From contig JAETXT010000004.1 of assembly GCA_019188255.1 (NCBI GenBank), positions 5,766,001-5,830,000 on the forward strand: 64,000 nucleotides of DNA, given 5' to 3'. The stretch comes from Verticillium longisporum. Its lineage: Eukaryota; Ascomycota; Sordariomycetes; Glomerellales; Plectosphaerellaceae. Each line of letters starts with the position of its first letter. Position 1 is the stretch's first letter. Positions 36,901 to 51,361 of this stretch are shown here, one piece after another. The notes under the pieces were generated by a model. The model was not told the DNA's origin, did not search any database, and saw only the letters and a list, made by a program, of their open reading frames with translations. The position numbers were made by a program, and so were the translations under genes.

Positions 36901-39900
36901 ATATACTATTTTAGCTAAATAGAAAGTAAAATAGGATATCGATTAAGCTAATATACTTTATACTCTTAAAGCTAGGGAATAATAAACTTAGAAAGCTTCT
37001 TTAATTATAGAGCCTTTAAAGAATACTAGGAAAATCTATATTATATATAAAAGGAAGGCCGATAAAATAAACTTAATCGATAATAAGCTATTTAACAATA
37101 ATATACTTAAGGGTAACCCTTTCTAGAAGGTTAAGAAGTTAATTATTATCTTATTAGAGTAATATATAATCGACGAAGGCCCTTTTAAAGGCTTAATTAT
37201 ATTAAAGTTCTTAAATATTAAGCTATAATCGAAGCTTACGATTTAGAGATTATAGGATATTATAGATTTATATAAATATCTCCGATTAAGGGAATAGGAT
37301 ATATTAAAGTAAATCCTCCTAAATAGGGAAGCTATATTAGCTTAGGATTTTACTAAGTATAGGAGTCTTAATTATAATATTATTCCTTTATAGAAAATTA
37401 AGATAATCCTTTATAAGGCCTAGTAAGTAAAGGGTATCTTAATTCCGAAGGCCCTTAAGAAGTTAATTATCGAAATACTAAAGGAATACTTCGAGAGAGG
37501 GGTTATTAAGGAAAGCTATACTTCTTATAGGAACCCTTAATTCTTAGTTTAAAAGAAAGATAGGAAGATAAAGCTTATTAACTTAGCTATATAGATTAAT
37601 AGGATTATTATAAGGGATACTTTTATACCCCTAAATAAGGACGATTTCTTAGAGGACTTCGTAATATATAAGCTTATCTCCTTCCTCGATTTCTTTAATA
37701 AATATAATTAAATACTATTTAATAAGATAAATAGGGATATTATAACGTTTATAACTTCTATTAGCCTATTTAGGATATATACTCTCCCCTAGGGAGCTAT
37801 TAACTTAATAGCCTAGTTTATATATATAATTATAAGAATCCTCTATAACTTTATCCCTTACTATTACTATACCTTTATAGACGATATTATTATTAAGGGA
37901 TTAATTATTAATTATGAAAATAAGGATTTAATCCTAGGAGTATATTAATTTATTATTAAGTACTTTTAAAATATCGATAAAGTCCTTATTAATATTAAGC
38001 TTTTAGGATATACTATTTTAAAAGTAAAAAGCTAATAAGCTTAGGAATTAGCTATTATCGTTAGCTATATTTATAGTACTATAGGTCGTTCCCCTAATCT
38101 AGTTAAGATTATTAAGCTCTAGGAGTAGATAAAGTATAACAATATCTCTTTATTAAGATCCTTCCTAGGATTAGCTACTTTCTATTAAATTTAGATTAAT
38201 TATTTTAATATTAAATATAGCCCTTTTATAGATCTATTAAAGAAGAATGTCCTATTCTTCTAGATAGATTTATAATAAGAAGCTATAGATATTATTAAAG
38301 CTAAACTTATAGGCTCTCTAATCTTAATCTCGATTAACTATAATATAGAAGGGGGTATTATCTACTTCTATATAGATATAAGCCTTAAGGGCTAGGGAGC
38401 CGTTTTAGGGTAATAGATTAATAGGAGGTGAGTAGTCTTAAGGTATAAGAGTAGCTATTAGGACGTAGCTAAATAGAAATACGACTCTAGGAAGCTAGAA
38501 CTTAAAGTAATCCTAAAAGCTCTAAAGCACTTAAGGAATTACTTTTATAGTATTTACTTTATTTTAGAAATAAATATTTAAATACTTATAATATAGCTTA
38601 ATAGGGCTATAATAGACTTTCTAGGATTAATAATTATCTAATAGATTATTTAGATCTATATATTTAATTTTAAAATTAAATATATTTTAAGGACGAAGAA
38701 TTCTATAATAGATAGACTCTTAAGAAAGCTATTAGGACCCTTTAATTAGGATAACGAAGCTATAGAAGGGGATATTAATAACTTTATTAATGCTAATAAC
38801 TTTATCGATGCTAATATCTTTATAATAACCTTAGGCCCTCCCGAATTACTCCTATTAAATAGAGAGACTTAGAATTAAGCTTTAAAGGACTTAATAAGCT
38901 TCCTAGTAATAGGAGTATTCCTTAGCGAGTTTATTAAGAGGTAATAAGAGGTAATTAGGAGAATAATAATAAAAGTTTTCCTTAAAGATAGTTTCCTTTA
39001 GACCCGCCCTAATAAAGTATAATCTTATCTATAGAGAATTATCGATAATTCTAATATATAGATTATTCTAATTACGATAGTATATAAAGAGTTAGGGTAT
39101 TAGGGATACGAAATAACCTATTAATAGGTCTTATTTAACTTCTAATAAGATAATATATATTAAGTTAATAGATTAAGATAATAATTAAAGCTTATTCTAT
39201 ATATTAAATAGTAAGAGGATTATAGAGAGGCGACCTTCTAACGTTTATTAAACTAATTACGGACTCCTTCCCCTTTATTTATATCTATTTTAATATCTAA
39301 TACCTTTATAATTATTACTTAATAGAAGCTAAGTATAGATTTATTAATTATATTAAGGCCTACTTAATTAGAGTAAATATATTAAAGGCTATTATGAAAT
39401 TTATCTAGGAAGATATTATTTATAGATATAGCTTATATTATACTTTTATTATTAATAGGGGACTAGAAAATAAAGGATCGGTTATTAAATTTAATAATTA
39501 ATATAGAATAAGGCGGAAGCTTATATCGTTATATAATCTAAGGGCTAATAGCTTTATCGAAAAAGGTTATTAGCCTATTATATATACCCTATCTATTTAA
39601 GTAATAATAAGAGGCGAAAGAATTAATTCTCTATTAATAATTATTCTATTTATAGATAGAACGATTATTAAGGCTTCTATAAGCTATATACCCTTCTTCC
39701 TCTTCTATAATTATAAAGCTATTATATTAATTAAGATTACCTCGTTAATATAGCGGATATTAGACTAGGACTTAGTCCGTTTATTTAATTAGGAGGTCTA
39801 GATATATTTAAAGGCCTTTTCCTAGTTTAAACTTAATAGGACTAAAGCAATTTAAATACTTAACTATTAATAGTATACTAGGATTAAGGGGTTAAATCGC

Positions 39901-40400
39901 TAAAATACTATTTAACTCTATACTTAGAAGCTCTAAACTAGGGACGTAATCCTTATCTATAACGTTAAATAAATAATAAATATATTAAGAAATATAAAGC
40001 TTAACCCCTATTAATAGAGCTTATTTAGAATTACTTTAATTATACTTAGGAATCTCTTATTTAAGCTAGAAATAATAAAAGGAGAACTTATTTAAGGGAT
40101 TATTTATATAAATTAATAGTTTAAAAAGTTTATCCTAGACCTAAATAGCTAATAGGAACTAGAAAGTAAAAACTTATTAGTAAAAGACTTTAAAAAGGAG
40201 CTTATAAGAACGCTTAAAGCTATTATATTATAGGACGAAGTACTAGAAAGACTTTATTCCCTTAATTAAATTAATATTTATTTAGTATATTCTAATTTAA
40301 TTAATGAAAACTAGGATATTAATAAAACGATTAACCCCGAGGGCTCCTTTATATTTCTAGATAACCTTCTTTAACGATCTAAATAGCTCTAAGAACTTAT
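33960..40400 (+). pseudogene. RIP-degraded Ty3/gypsy gag-pol remnant
   Basis: All frames are full of stops, but conceptual reading of the plus strand still shows the order of a gypsy element: a gag-like region near 34000-34600, reverse transcriptase at about 37430-37900 (a KKDRKIKLIN block, then FIDDIIIK in place of the catalytic xLDD motif), RNase H near 38360-38560 (YIDISLKG, GAVLG) and an integrase-like stretch from about 39300 to 40100. Replacements such as Cys to Tyr and Gln to stop are those expected from CpA to TpA change. The element is dead. Its own LTRs are not certain; the 208-bp pair at 30559 and 52180 are candidates. Confidence 0.75.
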
Positions 40401-40551
40401 TATAGAATAGATTTAAGTATTTATTATTAAATTATAATAATATAAATAATATATCTATTTAGAAGTATAAATCTAGGGCCCGCTTAATAAAAGTATATAC
40501 TTCGAAATAGATAATATTAATTAGGAATAATTTAGGATATTTATTAATTAT

Positions 40552-40843
40552 ATTAATATTAAGAGGGCTTTACTGCTTATATAAACCCCGTTTCATTGCT
40601 TTAGTTATACCTAAGAGCTCTAAATAGGTAGGGTAGGTAATATAAGTCTTATAATATAGTTAATGATCTCTCTCTAAATTACTACTACCTACGTAAGTTA
40701 GATATACCTATCTAATTCACCGATTACGTAAGCTATGATTTACGTACTCCTAAGAGCTATGAATCCCAGCTACGGTGATTATTATACCGGTAATCCCCTA
40801 CCGAGATTACTGCCCTAGGGAACCCCTTAATATTAGTTTAATA
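40552..40843 (-). repeat. Copia LTR, less mutated copy
   Basis: A direct repeat of 47776-48066. This copy still contains TGC, CATTGC, CACCG and similar CA/TG sites that are TA in the other copy, so it is closer to the ancestral sequence. The ends read ATTAATATTAAG and TTTAATA; exact boundaries are blurred by AT-rich flanks. Confidence 0.85.
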
Positions 40844-43800
40844 CTAGCTCTCTTTTCTTTATAGATAGAATAGCTATAAGAATTAATATTAGGAGCTATT
40901 GCTAGGGTCGATAGCCGCTCTAATGCGCTTCTAATCTCTAGTCTTCAGCGTATTAGATCTACTCTTTTAGCCTTAAAGTGAATAATTAATAATAGGAGAA
41001 TAATGAATAGGATAAGGAAAATATAGCTTAATCCTATTATTCTTATAGGCGTTAGGTCCCTAGTTTTTAATACCTTAGAGTAATAGAATTATTTATAAAT
41101 AGCTCTTTAAGGAAATAAATTAAATTATAATTTAAATAATAGGAATAGGCGGTTAAATCCCTTTAATAAAGGAAATGAATAATAATCTAATAGCGTAATA
41201 GGTAATTAAATAGCGCTTTTATAATAGCTAAATACGTACTTTTAATACCTCTAAATTGCTAATATATTAATAGAAAGTAAAAGAATAATTATTATTCTCC
41301 TTTATTAGCTTTCCTATTAGAATAATAGAATTAAACCGCCTTTAAAAGAGAATAATAGAATTAAACTATTTAAATAGAATTAATAGATCCTATTTAGCTA
41401 GTTTAGTAAATACTATATTCTATAGATCTATATATCTAGTTAGTAAATTATAGTAATTCTATTCTATTTATTTTTCCCTCTCCTTATATCGATTTCTTTA
41501 TTTTTAGATTAACTAGCTTAATTTACTATGTTAGAGCTCTAATAATTAATAAATCCCCTTTTTTATTACTCTCTCTCTCTCCTTCTTTCTCTCTTCCTAG
41601 CCTCGATAATACTACTTAAGCGTAAAACCCCTACGCCTATTGCCCCTCCTGCTAAGAGAGCAGCGAAGCGTAAGAACTCGGTCGGTACTAATTATAGGAG
41701 CTACTAATCCGGGATATAGTATATATACGTAGTAATATTTATAAGGTCCCCTATTTAGGGTATTTAAAGTCTTATCTTATTAATAAATAAATTGAAATTA
41801 GCGTTAATAGTATATACTATAATTTAGAGCTTAAGGGTTCCTATTACTATAAATATACCTCTAGGTATTTTTATAAATTAATATAAGCTTCTACGATCTC
41901 TATTTTCTAATATCTATAGCTTTAACGATTATTATTTATAGTCTAGTTAAGGCATTTAAGCCTGCTATAAAGTTTTTAGCTATTCGGGATAAGAATAATA
42001 AGCTAATAAGCTCTCTTTTCTATTATTTCCCTAATTATCTAATTATACGATTAATTAATAGGGGATATAGGATATAGAGAAGTAGCGTACTATTATAAAG
42101 GGTATATTAATAATCGCTAAAGAGGAGGAGGCGAAGAGGGGTAACGACCCTAATAAGGACCTCGATAGTCTTTATAATATTAACTATAAGGCGGCTAAGC
42201 GGGCTATAGCTCTACGGTTCTTTAATTACCTCTAATAGGACTTATTAGAGTAATTAAACTCGGATTCTTCGGATTCCGAGGCCTAGTCCGCTTTATAGAG
42301 CAATTACTTTACTATTTTACTAATTATAAGGTCGTCGTTTTTACTTCTAGGGTACTCGTTTTTAGGCTTTATTATATTTTTACTAATATTAATTACTTTT
42401 ACCCTTTAATTATTCTTTTTTTAACGTTTAATTTATCCTTTAATCCTAATTATAATTTTATTAGAGCTTATTAGTACTTCTAGTACCTAGTTTAGCGCTC
42501 TTTTAATTATTAAATCTATAGGGTTATTACCTTTAGCGATTTAATGAATTTCGTCGATTTCGTATTCTTCGTAGCTTTACTATAACGCTATAAGATCTAT
42601 TATTAAGCGTTTCTCTACTATTACGCTTAATTAAACTAAGTATTAGTAGAGCGAGTAGTTATCGGTATAGATAATTATCCGTAGGAGTAGTAGTTTTAAG
42701 CGTTTATAGATCTCTTAGAGTATCTATTTAAGGATATAAGCTATATTAAAGCTATTAATTATCCTATAGATCTCGCTAGCTAGAATTAAATATATAATCC
42801 GTTTATATTTAATAGATTATTAATAGAAGATATTATTATATATTATAAAGGCATTCTCTTAATTATAGGAACGTTCGTTATTAAGGAGGATAATGAATCC
42901 GATCTATAAACTTAGGTCCTTATTATTAATAAAGGAGCTATTAATAAATATATAAAGTTAGGCTATTAAGAGATCTAAGTATATATAATTTAGGCTATAG
43001 CTTATATTAGCGATCTACTATTATATATATTTATTAAGCTATTTAAAGTCGTCTTTTTATAGGTTCTTAGCTTAGGCTATAATAGAGAAATCGAAGGCTA
43101 CTTCTAATTAATAAATTAAAGTAATATAGGTACTATAAGCTTTCTAGGCGATATATTCCTATTCTAAGTTCGCTATCCCTAGAGTTACTAGCTCTAAGCG
43201 ATTACCTTAACCTTTCTATTAAATCGTAAGATCTTTAGTTCTAACTTTAATAATATAGCTATTAAAGATATTATTAGATTTTATATTAAGGACGGAAGTA
43301 GGCTTTACCCGGAAGCTAGCGTTTTCGAGCTCTTTTATTCCTTTTATATAAATACGGGCTCTCCGAGGTTAAGGGTATCGTTAATCTATATTCTAATTAG
43401 TCTAAAGCTCTCTCTAGCTCTAGTTAGAAGTAAATATAGATTATAGCCTATTAGAATAGCGTTTAGGCGCTCTCTATAGTAGTATTAATAGGTTATAAAT
43501 TAATAGAGACCTAACTCTATAATGCTATAGAGCGGCTTTATAACGTAGAAGACGATTCTATCGGGGTATCTATATTATAGCTCCTTAGGAATATATAGGA
43601 GAACGTTATATAATAGATCTATAGCGCTCTAGGTATAGGCTTAATTAATATTATAGAGTATTAATTAATAGCTACGTTACTATAATATTAGGGTAATTGC
43701 TAGGATTAGTCGTTAGCTATAGCGTATAATTATAAACGATTACGTTAATAGGGTTATCTTCTCCTAGTTACTATATCCCTAAACTATTAATCTTAACTTC

Positions 43801-46800
43801 TTATATAGGGCTTAAGGGAGGCCTTTTATTTCTCTTATAAACTAGTATCTAAAGATCTTAGTATTAGGAAATGCGGATCTCCTAATCGGTACGATTATTC
43901 TAGCTACTAGGAGTAAGTCGATTTCCTCTTAATTAGATTATTTAAATAGCTTCTTAAGGGTTATTATTCTACTTTTATTATATAGTTAAATAGCTAGGTC
44001 GTACTTTTATTATTCCCTTTTAATAATAAATTAGCGCTTAATCTATAAAGTCCTAGTTATATTACTTTTACGATCCGTAAAAGCCGCTTATAATAGATTT
44101 GTAGCGTTTATTAACTTCCTAGGTCTCCTATATTATTATAATAGAATTAGTTCTAAGTATTTAAATAGTTCTAGGGTCTCTAGAGTTCGAATTATTATTA
44201 TCTCCTTAGTTTACTAATCTAGCGATCTATTATATAGCTTAATATATATTCCTCTAAACTCCGTTAGGCTATTAATTATTTCGACTATAACCGCTATATT
44301 AGAAACCGATATAACCTTATAAGGATTAATCTATTTCTCCTACTCTTAGAATATAAGAACGTCGCTTCCTAGCTCTAGCGATCTTAATAATAACTATTTA
44401 ATATTTAGTCTATTATAAATATTAAGAGTATTATTAACTTTACGCTTAGCGATTATTCGCTAAAGCTCTATTATCGCTTTATTAATTGCTTTAATATACT
44501 ATACCTAAATTATAGTAAGCGCTAAGTTAATAGTAATGCTAGGTATCGCCCTAAATATAAATAATATAGGTATTAATCTATTAAGCTTAGTAATATCGTT
44601 TATTACTTTTATAGCTCCTTAAAATAGCGATTCTAGGCTTATATTACGAGACTCTACCTTTAAGATCTCGTACGCTCTATATATTAGCTTATAGTAGCTC
44701 TTAATTTTGCCGATTAATTAATAGGCCTCTATAAGGATCTAATAATAGGTTATACTTAGGAGGCGTACCTTTACTTTAAATTCTATAGAAATAAAGTTCA
44801 TTCTAGTATTAATAGTTATAATATCTAGAGGCTTAAGGTATATATCTAATTAATATTTCTTAAGAGCTTCCTACGTTATACGAGCTATAAAATTAGGAAT
44901 AAAAGTTATAGACTAGAATCCTATATTCGTATCGATTATATAAAGAATAGGCTTTCTATCTAAGTATATAATATCGATTAAAATCTCGTAATTAAAGTCG
45001 ATATCTAATTTTAGGGTAAACTTAAAATATTACGGAGATTTCCTTTTAATCTAATAATAGTAATAGAAACGGTTTATTAGCTTTAGAGTATCCCGATTTA
45101 CGTCCTAGTCTATTCTTTAGAGTAGGTTCTATAGTTCCTCTATAGATAGGTAACCGAACCGCTTATAAATATATTAGAGCTCTATTTCTATTAGAAACGC
45201 TACTCTATTACTCTCTATCCCTATTATATATATAATCCTAGAGCTAGTATAGGTCTTTATATCTAGGAAGAACTATAGGTAGCTCTATTTACGAAAAATA
45301 GGTATATACTCTTAGATCTCCTTAATACGCTTTATTAGCTCGTTATATATATTATCTAAGTAGATTCCGAGATCGTCTATATCCTTAATATAAAGTAGGA
45401 ATAAGGTATCTATTAGGACGATATAGAACGTAATTCTCCTAATTAATATTAGAATAGTAATCTCCTCTATTATAGAAATAGGATTTCCTATTTTAAATCT
45501 TATTCTAGCCCTTATTCCCTATTTATTAATTATTAGGCTTAGTATTAGAGCTATTAAGGCCCTTATTTATAAAGCTCTTACTATAGAAACTAATATTATA
45601 TTTATATTAGGGATAATACTATACTATATAGAAGTATTATTAATTTAATATTAAATAAAGAGCTACTCTATTAGAGCTATTATTTTAGCTTTCGGACTAC
45701 TCCCCTTAATTCTATATTAGAACGATTTATTTACTAAGAAGTATATAGTATAGGCATTTATTAGTTTATTCTCGGGATTAGACTTAAAGGTATCGTCTAC
45801 TTTTAGCTTATCGGAAATAGGATTATCTAATTCCGAGCTTTTAATAGGTTCTATTATTATTAAAAATTAACGGTATCCCTTCCGCTAATCTTTATACGCT
45901 TCCTATATATATTTCTATTACTCTTTCGAACGTTATTATTCCTTAGGAGAATACTTCGTCGATCTATAGTTTCGTTTAGAGTATATCTAGTATTTACGAA
46001 TTCTAGATAATTAACGATTATTAATTCTATATATTAATTATTCTCTACGATCTCCCCTTCTATTAGCCTAGCAATATCCGCTCTTATAACGTCTATTAAT
46101 ATAGAAGTGCCTAGGCGTTCTAGTATTCTCCTCTACCTTTAATATACTCTTAAGCTATACGGATAATATATTAAAAGATCGCTCTAGCCTTATTAATATA
46201 ATCTTTAGCTCTAGGATACCTTAAACCGCTCTTAGAGTATTTATATAGAGATAAGTCTCTTCTTTAAATATAGGGCTAAGTATTCTCTAATATTATTAAA
46301 GTTTATCTAGAAGGATCTAGAGAACTTCTATTTATAGCTTTCTTATATTATTAGCTTCTACCGTTATAGAGTAGAACGTTATTAAGCTCTAGTCTATATA
46401 ATACTATATTCTATTAATCTTTAAATTAAATTATTATTTAATTACTAAGTATATTTAATAGAGTCCTATATTCTAGTTTATATATTCTAGGAAGAAAGTT
46501 TATATATACCCTAAAAGTATACTTAGGAAGAGTATATAGAGCTATATATAGCGGATTTATAATAGTTTATAAACGTCTATAAAGATATATATTTTATTAT
46601 TAAGGATATTATATATCTCCTTAGAGTAATTATTCTCCTTATTCTAGAGCGATATAAATTACTTAATTATAGCTCCATTAATTAGTAAATTTACCGATTT
46701 ATATAATAGTAGAATATAATATTAAGCTAATAGGTTCTAAATAATATTTAGGGGTAGGGTTTTATTTCTTTATAATTAAAGTATAATTTCTTATTAATTA

Positions 46801-47775
46801 GATTATTTACTCTATTAATTAGATAACCCTAGAATTAGGGGCTATCGGGGATCTATCCTCCCTATTTATAGTTTTCGGATTTAGGATAGCTAAGCGTTCC
46901 CTATAAATTACTATTCGTCGTCCTATTAATCTTACTATTCCTCTACTCTTTAGAGTACTAAATCTTAATCGGTAATAATCGATTCCGTTATATTAAGTAT
47001 CTCTTCCTATAAAAGTATTAGGATTAGTCTCTTTAACGTTTTAGCGTTTACTACTCTTAGAAGAAGGATCCTATATTCTACTAGATATACTTTTAGCGCT
47101 CGAATAATCGTTATATTATAGGAATTAAAGTCCTCTTTAATCTAGCCCTAGAAGTCTTCGATAAACGCTTCTAGGAGGTAAACTCCCTTTATAGTCCTAT
47201 ATATACTTATTACTTTAAGGATCTAGGCGCTCTTAAGATCTATAGATACTAAATTTAATAATCTAGGGAATTATAATTCTATTCTATTAATAATAAAGTT
47301 AATATTAAGACTTTTCCTAACCTTCTACGTTAAGCGTAATATACTAAGTTCTTTTAGAATGCTATCGAACTCTTATTATATCTTTTTAGTACTCTCTAGC
47401 TCTATTATAGAGCTATTACTATAATCTAAAGAGCTTATTATCGTTAATTTTATTAAAGCTCTATTATAGTTAATTAACTATTCCGTAGAGCTTCGTTTAT
47501 CGGGTTTAATAGCTAGTAATATAGCCTAGGTAGTAATCTTAGGCGTAGGAGTCCTAAGGTACTTAAAGTAGATAGTACTCCTATAGATTATATAATAGGG
47601 ATTTCCCTATTATTAAGCTCTTATAAGAGTCCTAAAGTATTTAAAGTAAACGGTGCTCTTACGATTATTTATAAAGTATAATCGATAAGCTTATATATAG
47701 CGAATTTGCTATCTATAGGATCGATCTTAACTTCTCTAGTTCTAGCTATTCTATATTATATTAAACGTAATACTA

Positions 47776-48066
47776 ATTAATATTAAGAGGGCTTTATTAT
47801 TTATATAAACCCTGTTTTATTACTTTAGTTATACTTAAGAGCTCTAAATAGGTAGAGTAAATAATTAAGTCTTATAATATAGTTAATGATCTTTCTCTAA
47901 ATTACTACTATCTACGTAAGTTAAATATACCTATTTAATTTACTAATTACGTAAGCTATGATTTACGTGCTCCTAAGAGCTATAAATCCTAGCTACGGTA
48001 ATTACTATATCGGTAATCCTCTAACGAGATTACTGCCCTAGGGAACCCCCTAATATTAGTTTAATA
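47776..48066 (-). repeat. Copia LTR, more mutated copy
   Basis: A direct repeat of 40552-40843 with many C to T and G to A differences, in the direction expected from RIP. Confidence 0.85.
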
Positions 48067-49505
48067 ATTAATATAATATAATTAAGGGAATCTATATATT
48101 AATAGGATATTATATCCTAATATCATTTATATTCTTTCTCTTTTATTAATAATTTAATTATATTCCTTATAATATTATTAAATATTTAAAATATTTTAGC
48201 TCTTTCTTTAAACTTTCCTATTTTTATCCTATCTTTTCCGCTCTTTCTTTCTCTCTTTTAGTTTATAGATAATATAGTATATTTAGAATATAGTAATCCT
48301 AAAATACTAAATATATACTATATTAATATTTTATTTCTTTATTCCCTAGCTAAAATTCCTATTATATTTATAATCCTTATTATACTATTCCCTTAATTAC
48401 GATATACCCCCTTACTTTCCTTTATATAAATTATCTTATTAAATACTTACTTAGGTATAGGACTCCTAATTAAATATTAGGGACGAATAGAATTAAGATA
48501 AATATTAACGATATACTTTAATAGGGATATATAGGTTAACCTAGTTAGGTTATTTAATATTTAAATAGTTAACTCGGATTATAATTAAACGATTATATTA
48601 TAAATATATTAATTAATATATAAAATACTATTGATAAATATAAATATATTAATATAAAGTACCTATTTTATACTTAATAACCCTATAAGCTTTACTATTA
48701 CCCTAATTATACTAGCCTCCTTAAAACTAAGAATACTTATTTTATCTTCTTTAAAATCTTAGCCTAATCGTTAAACGTATTCTCCTTAATCTCGTCTATA
48801 ATAAGCTAATTATTTATAAAAACGTAAGATTTAAAATTAAGCGCTAATATAGAGTCTCGATTAGGCTATTATATCCTTATAAGCTCTAATAGCTTAGAAA
48901 TAGGGTAATAGTAAAAGGTTAAGCTCTAAGGACTATAAATAAGATTAAGAGGGTTATCGAACTCGTCCTAATAAAGAAGAGGATTTTAATTAAGGGCTTT
49001 AATCGGGTTATAGAAGATAACCTTAGATTTAAGATATATATACCCCTTCTAAGGTATTTAAATAAAATCGGAAAAGCTATTCTAGAAGCTATATTTATAT
49101 TCCTTATAAATATAATTAATATAATTAACGTAATTAAGAAAGGAGATATATTAGAAATAAGGATATATAATATTAATTTAATTAGAAGCTAAAAAGATTA
49201 ATTATTAATTCTCCTTATAGCCCTTATAAGGATTATAATTAATACCTTTAAAACTATATATAATTAATAAGAATAGAGCTAAGTAACGATAAATAATCTT
49301 AATAAAGAATAACTTAAAGGGCCTACTTAGCTTAGAAATAATAAAGATATAATAGTAGAATATTTAATTAAGGAAACTATTAAATATAAATAGCTTCTAA
49401 TTCTTATAAATATTAAGAAATAAAGAGATATTATTAGAGTTTTAGTTTATTTACTTTATTATTCTCTAGAATTATTTAATAATATTAAATTAGGAGTTAG
49501 TATTA

Positions 49506-51361
49506 ACGTACATGTACAGTGAGTGGGCCAGTACAGTGAGTGGACCACCTCACCTCGACCCGACAAACATTCCAACCCAGAACTAAACAAAAACATAGGA
49601 AATCAATTGAAATCACGCCCCATTACCTTATTCAAAAGATAATATAGTCATCTGACAAGTTCTCGCGTTATGGCCAGTATTTCCACAGGTGCCACAGGTC
49701 CGTTTCTTCGGTATAGCCCGAGTCGCGCGACCCGGATTCTGCCTCGTTTCCTCCCTCATCTGAACATCTACCTCCTTCTGGGCAATCTGGTCTTGTCCAT
49801 CACCTAGAGTCATACTCCCTCCTTCCCTGAGACGTACTTTTTAGCTCTCCGACGTCGGCTAAGGGTAGCATTCTCGCTTTCAAGTATCTTGAGCCTTGCG
49901 TCCATTAGGACGAACTGGTGCATTATCTTGTGTGTACCCTTCGTGTATTGGTCGATAGCCTGAAGCATTGATGTTGGTGAGCTTCCCTGGTGTCGGGAGA
50001 TTCGATTCTTAATGAATTCGGACTGTGAAGTGGCTTCAATCGGGTTTGTAGGAGTCTTACACACCCATGGCTTAGGGAGTCCAGAAGACGTTCCTGGCGG
50101 CGTTGGTGTCTTTAATTTCACATCCAGCCTTGAAAGGACTGCTTCTGGGTCATGGGGGTAAGTCCAGCCCCTTGAAAACCTCCCTGGATGTTTTTCTGTC
50201 ATAGAATTCTGGAATGCCGTAAAAAAGCTGGGAAGAAGTCCTCCTTGGAGATATGGTTTGTACCTGCCTTCATCTTCATCTCAATTTGCCGACCGTACGC
50301 TTTCTTCAGCGGTCCAAAACAGCCGACATCGAGAGGTTGGAGTAGATGGGACGAATGAGGAGGCATACAAAGTGTAATGATCTTATTCTCCTTACAGTAA
50401 AGCTCGAATTTGGCGGAGTGGTGGCTTTCGTGGCCGTCTAGGATGAGAATGCGAAATGCGCCCGAAGTACGCGACCTTGTATGTTGGTCGAAGTGCCGAA
50501 TCCAATCGAGACCAATATCATTCGTAGTCCAGCCGTTTGGAGAGGTTGCGACCTTCCAGTCGCGAGGAAACGCGTCTTCTTCGTACCATGACGAGAGGTG
50601 AAATTTACCCGCAACAACGATGTATGGCGGGACACAGAATCCGGTCGCGCCAACGCCCTGGATCACTGTAACCCATTCCCGATTACCCGGCTGTCTCATC
50701 TTAACGTTAGAACGTCTTTCAGAGTTTGTAACAACCATTCCATTAGCGATAACGCCCATTTGGAAACCGGTCTCATCGAAGTTATAGGTGTCTTCGTCCG
50801 TCACGCCGTACTTCGCGACCATGTTACGTACGAGCGTAAACCACGCGTTTATCGCGTCGGGATCTTCGCATTGGGCCCTCTTATAGTCGTACTTTCGAAA
50901 GATACGCGTCCGGAGCGCAGGTTGTCGTTTGACGAATCTTGAAGCCCATCGCGGTCCGACGGGTGGCGCGTCGCGCGCCGCCAGCAGGACATTCGCCATA
51001 TCTCCAACACTATCCAACCGAGGGGGTATGATCGGGAATCTAGGTCTAGTATGTATTCGACAATCGTTTGCTCTTCTAGCATTGTTAATTTCTTTAATTT
51101 GGATGTGATTTCGCTTCGGGATGGGGTGCCGTTCTGGCGGCGAACGAGAGTCGTTCGGCTGACATTGTCGATGGCTGCAGCACGTCGGGCGCTTAACCCT
51201 GGATCTTTTTCCATTGCTTGACGGGCAAGGAATAGCTGACTGTCTTGAGAAGGTGTTTCCATGACTGGTTGTAGAGAAAAGTAAGGTGGAATGTTGAAGT
51301 TTGGAGAATGACGCGAAAGTGGTCCACTCACTGTACTGGCCCACTCACTGTACATGTACGT
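49506..51361 (-). mobile_element. Fot1/pogo-type DNA transposon 2 (1856 bp)
   Basis: Flanked by TA (49504-49505 and 51362-51363). Its inverted termini are perfect for 43 bp and begin ACGTACATGTACAGTGAGTG; each contains TACAGTGAGTGG twice. It has normal GC content inside RIP-degraded DNA. It is related to element 1 in protein but has clearly different terminal sequences, so the two belong to separate subfamilies. Confidence 0.95.
49628..51262 (-). pseudogene. Pogo/Fot1 transposase with several frameshifts
   Basis: The start is at 51262 (METPSQDSQLFLARQAM). The coding sequence is spread over frames broken at about 51015-51030 (a C run), 50220-50225 (a T run), 50200-50205 (an A run), 50145-50160 (a C run) and near 49835-49850. 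The DDE_1 core is intact in one frame and retains its acidic triad in NFDETGF, LILDGHESH and LLQPLDVGCFG. The C-terminal zinc knuckle CGTCGNTGHNARTC remains. Four of the five breaks fall in mononucleotide runs and look like base losses. Despite the breaks, codon-level similarity to the first copy is high over the whole length. Confidence 0.9.

Larger units (their letters stand above)
40552..48066 (-). mobile_element. RIP-degraded Ty1/copia retrotransposon with two LTRs
   Basis: Two direct repeats of 291-292 bp (40552-40843 and 47776-48066) bound about 6.9 kb. On the minus strand, the copia order is visible: gag-pre-integrase and integrase at about 45300-44260 (YKRFGYLSIEEL for the HxxFGH-type motif, KSPxYFKFTLK, IDFNYEILIDIIYL), then reverse transcriptase-like sequence from about 43950 downward. 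Integrase before reverse transcriptase is the mark of Ty1/copia. No open frame survives. The right copy lies at the 5' end of the element as transcribed. Confidence 0.85.

Noticed and set aside
33055..49505. CRISPR-like or satellite array in the AT-rich core
   Set aside because: The only regular array is the 33-bp tandem repeat with no spacers; other repetition is due to low base complexity.
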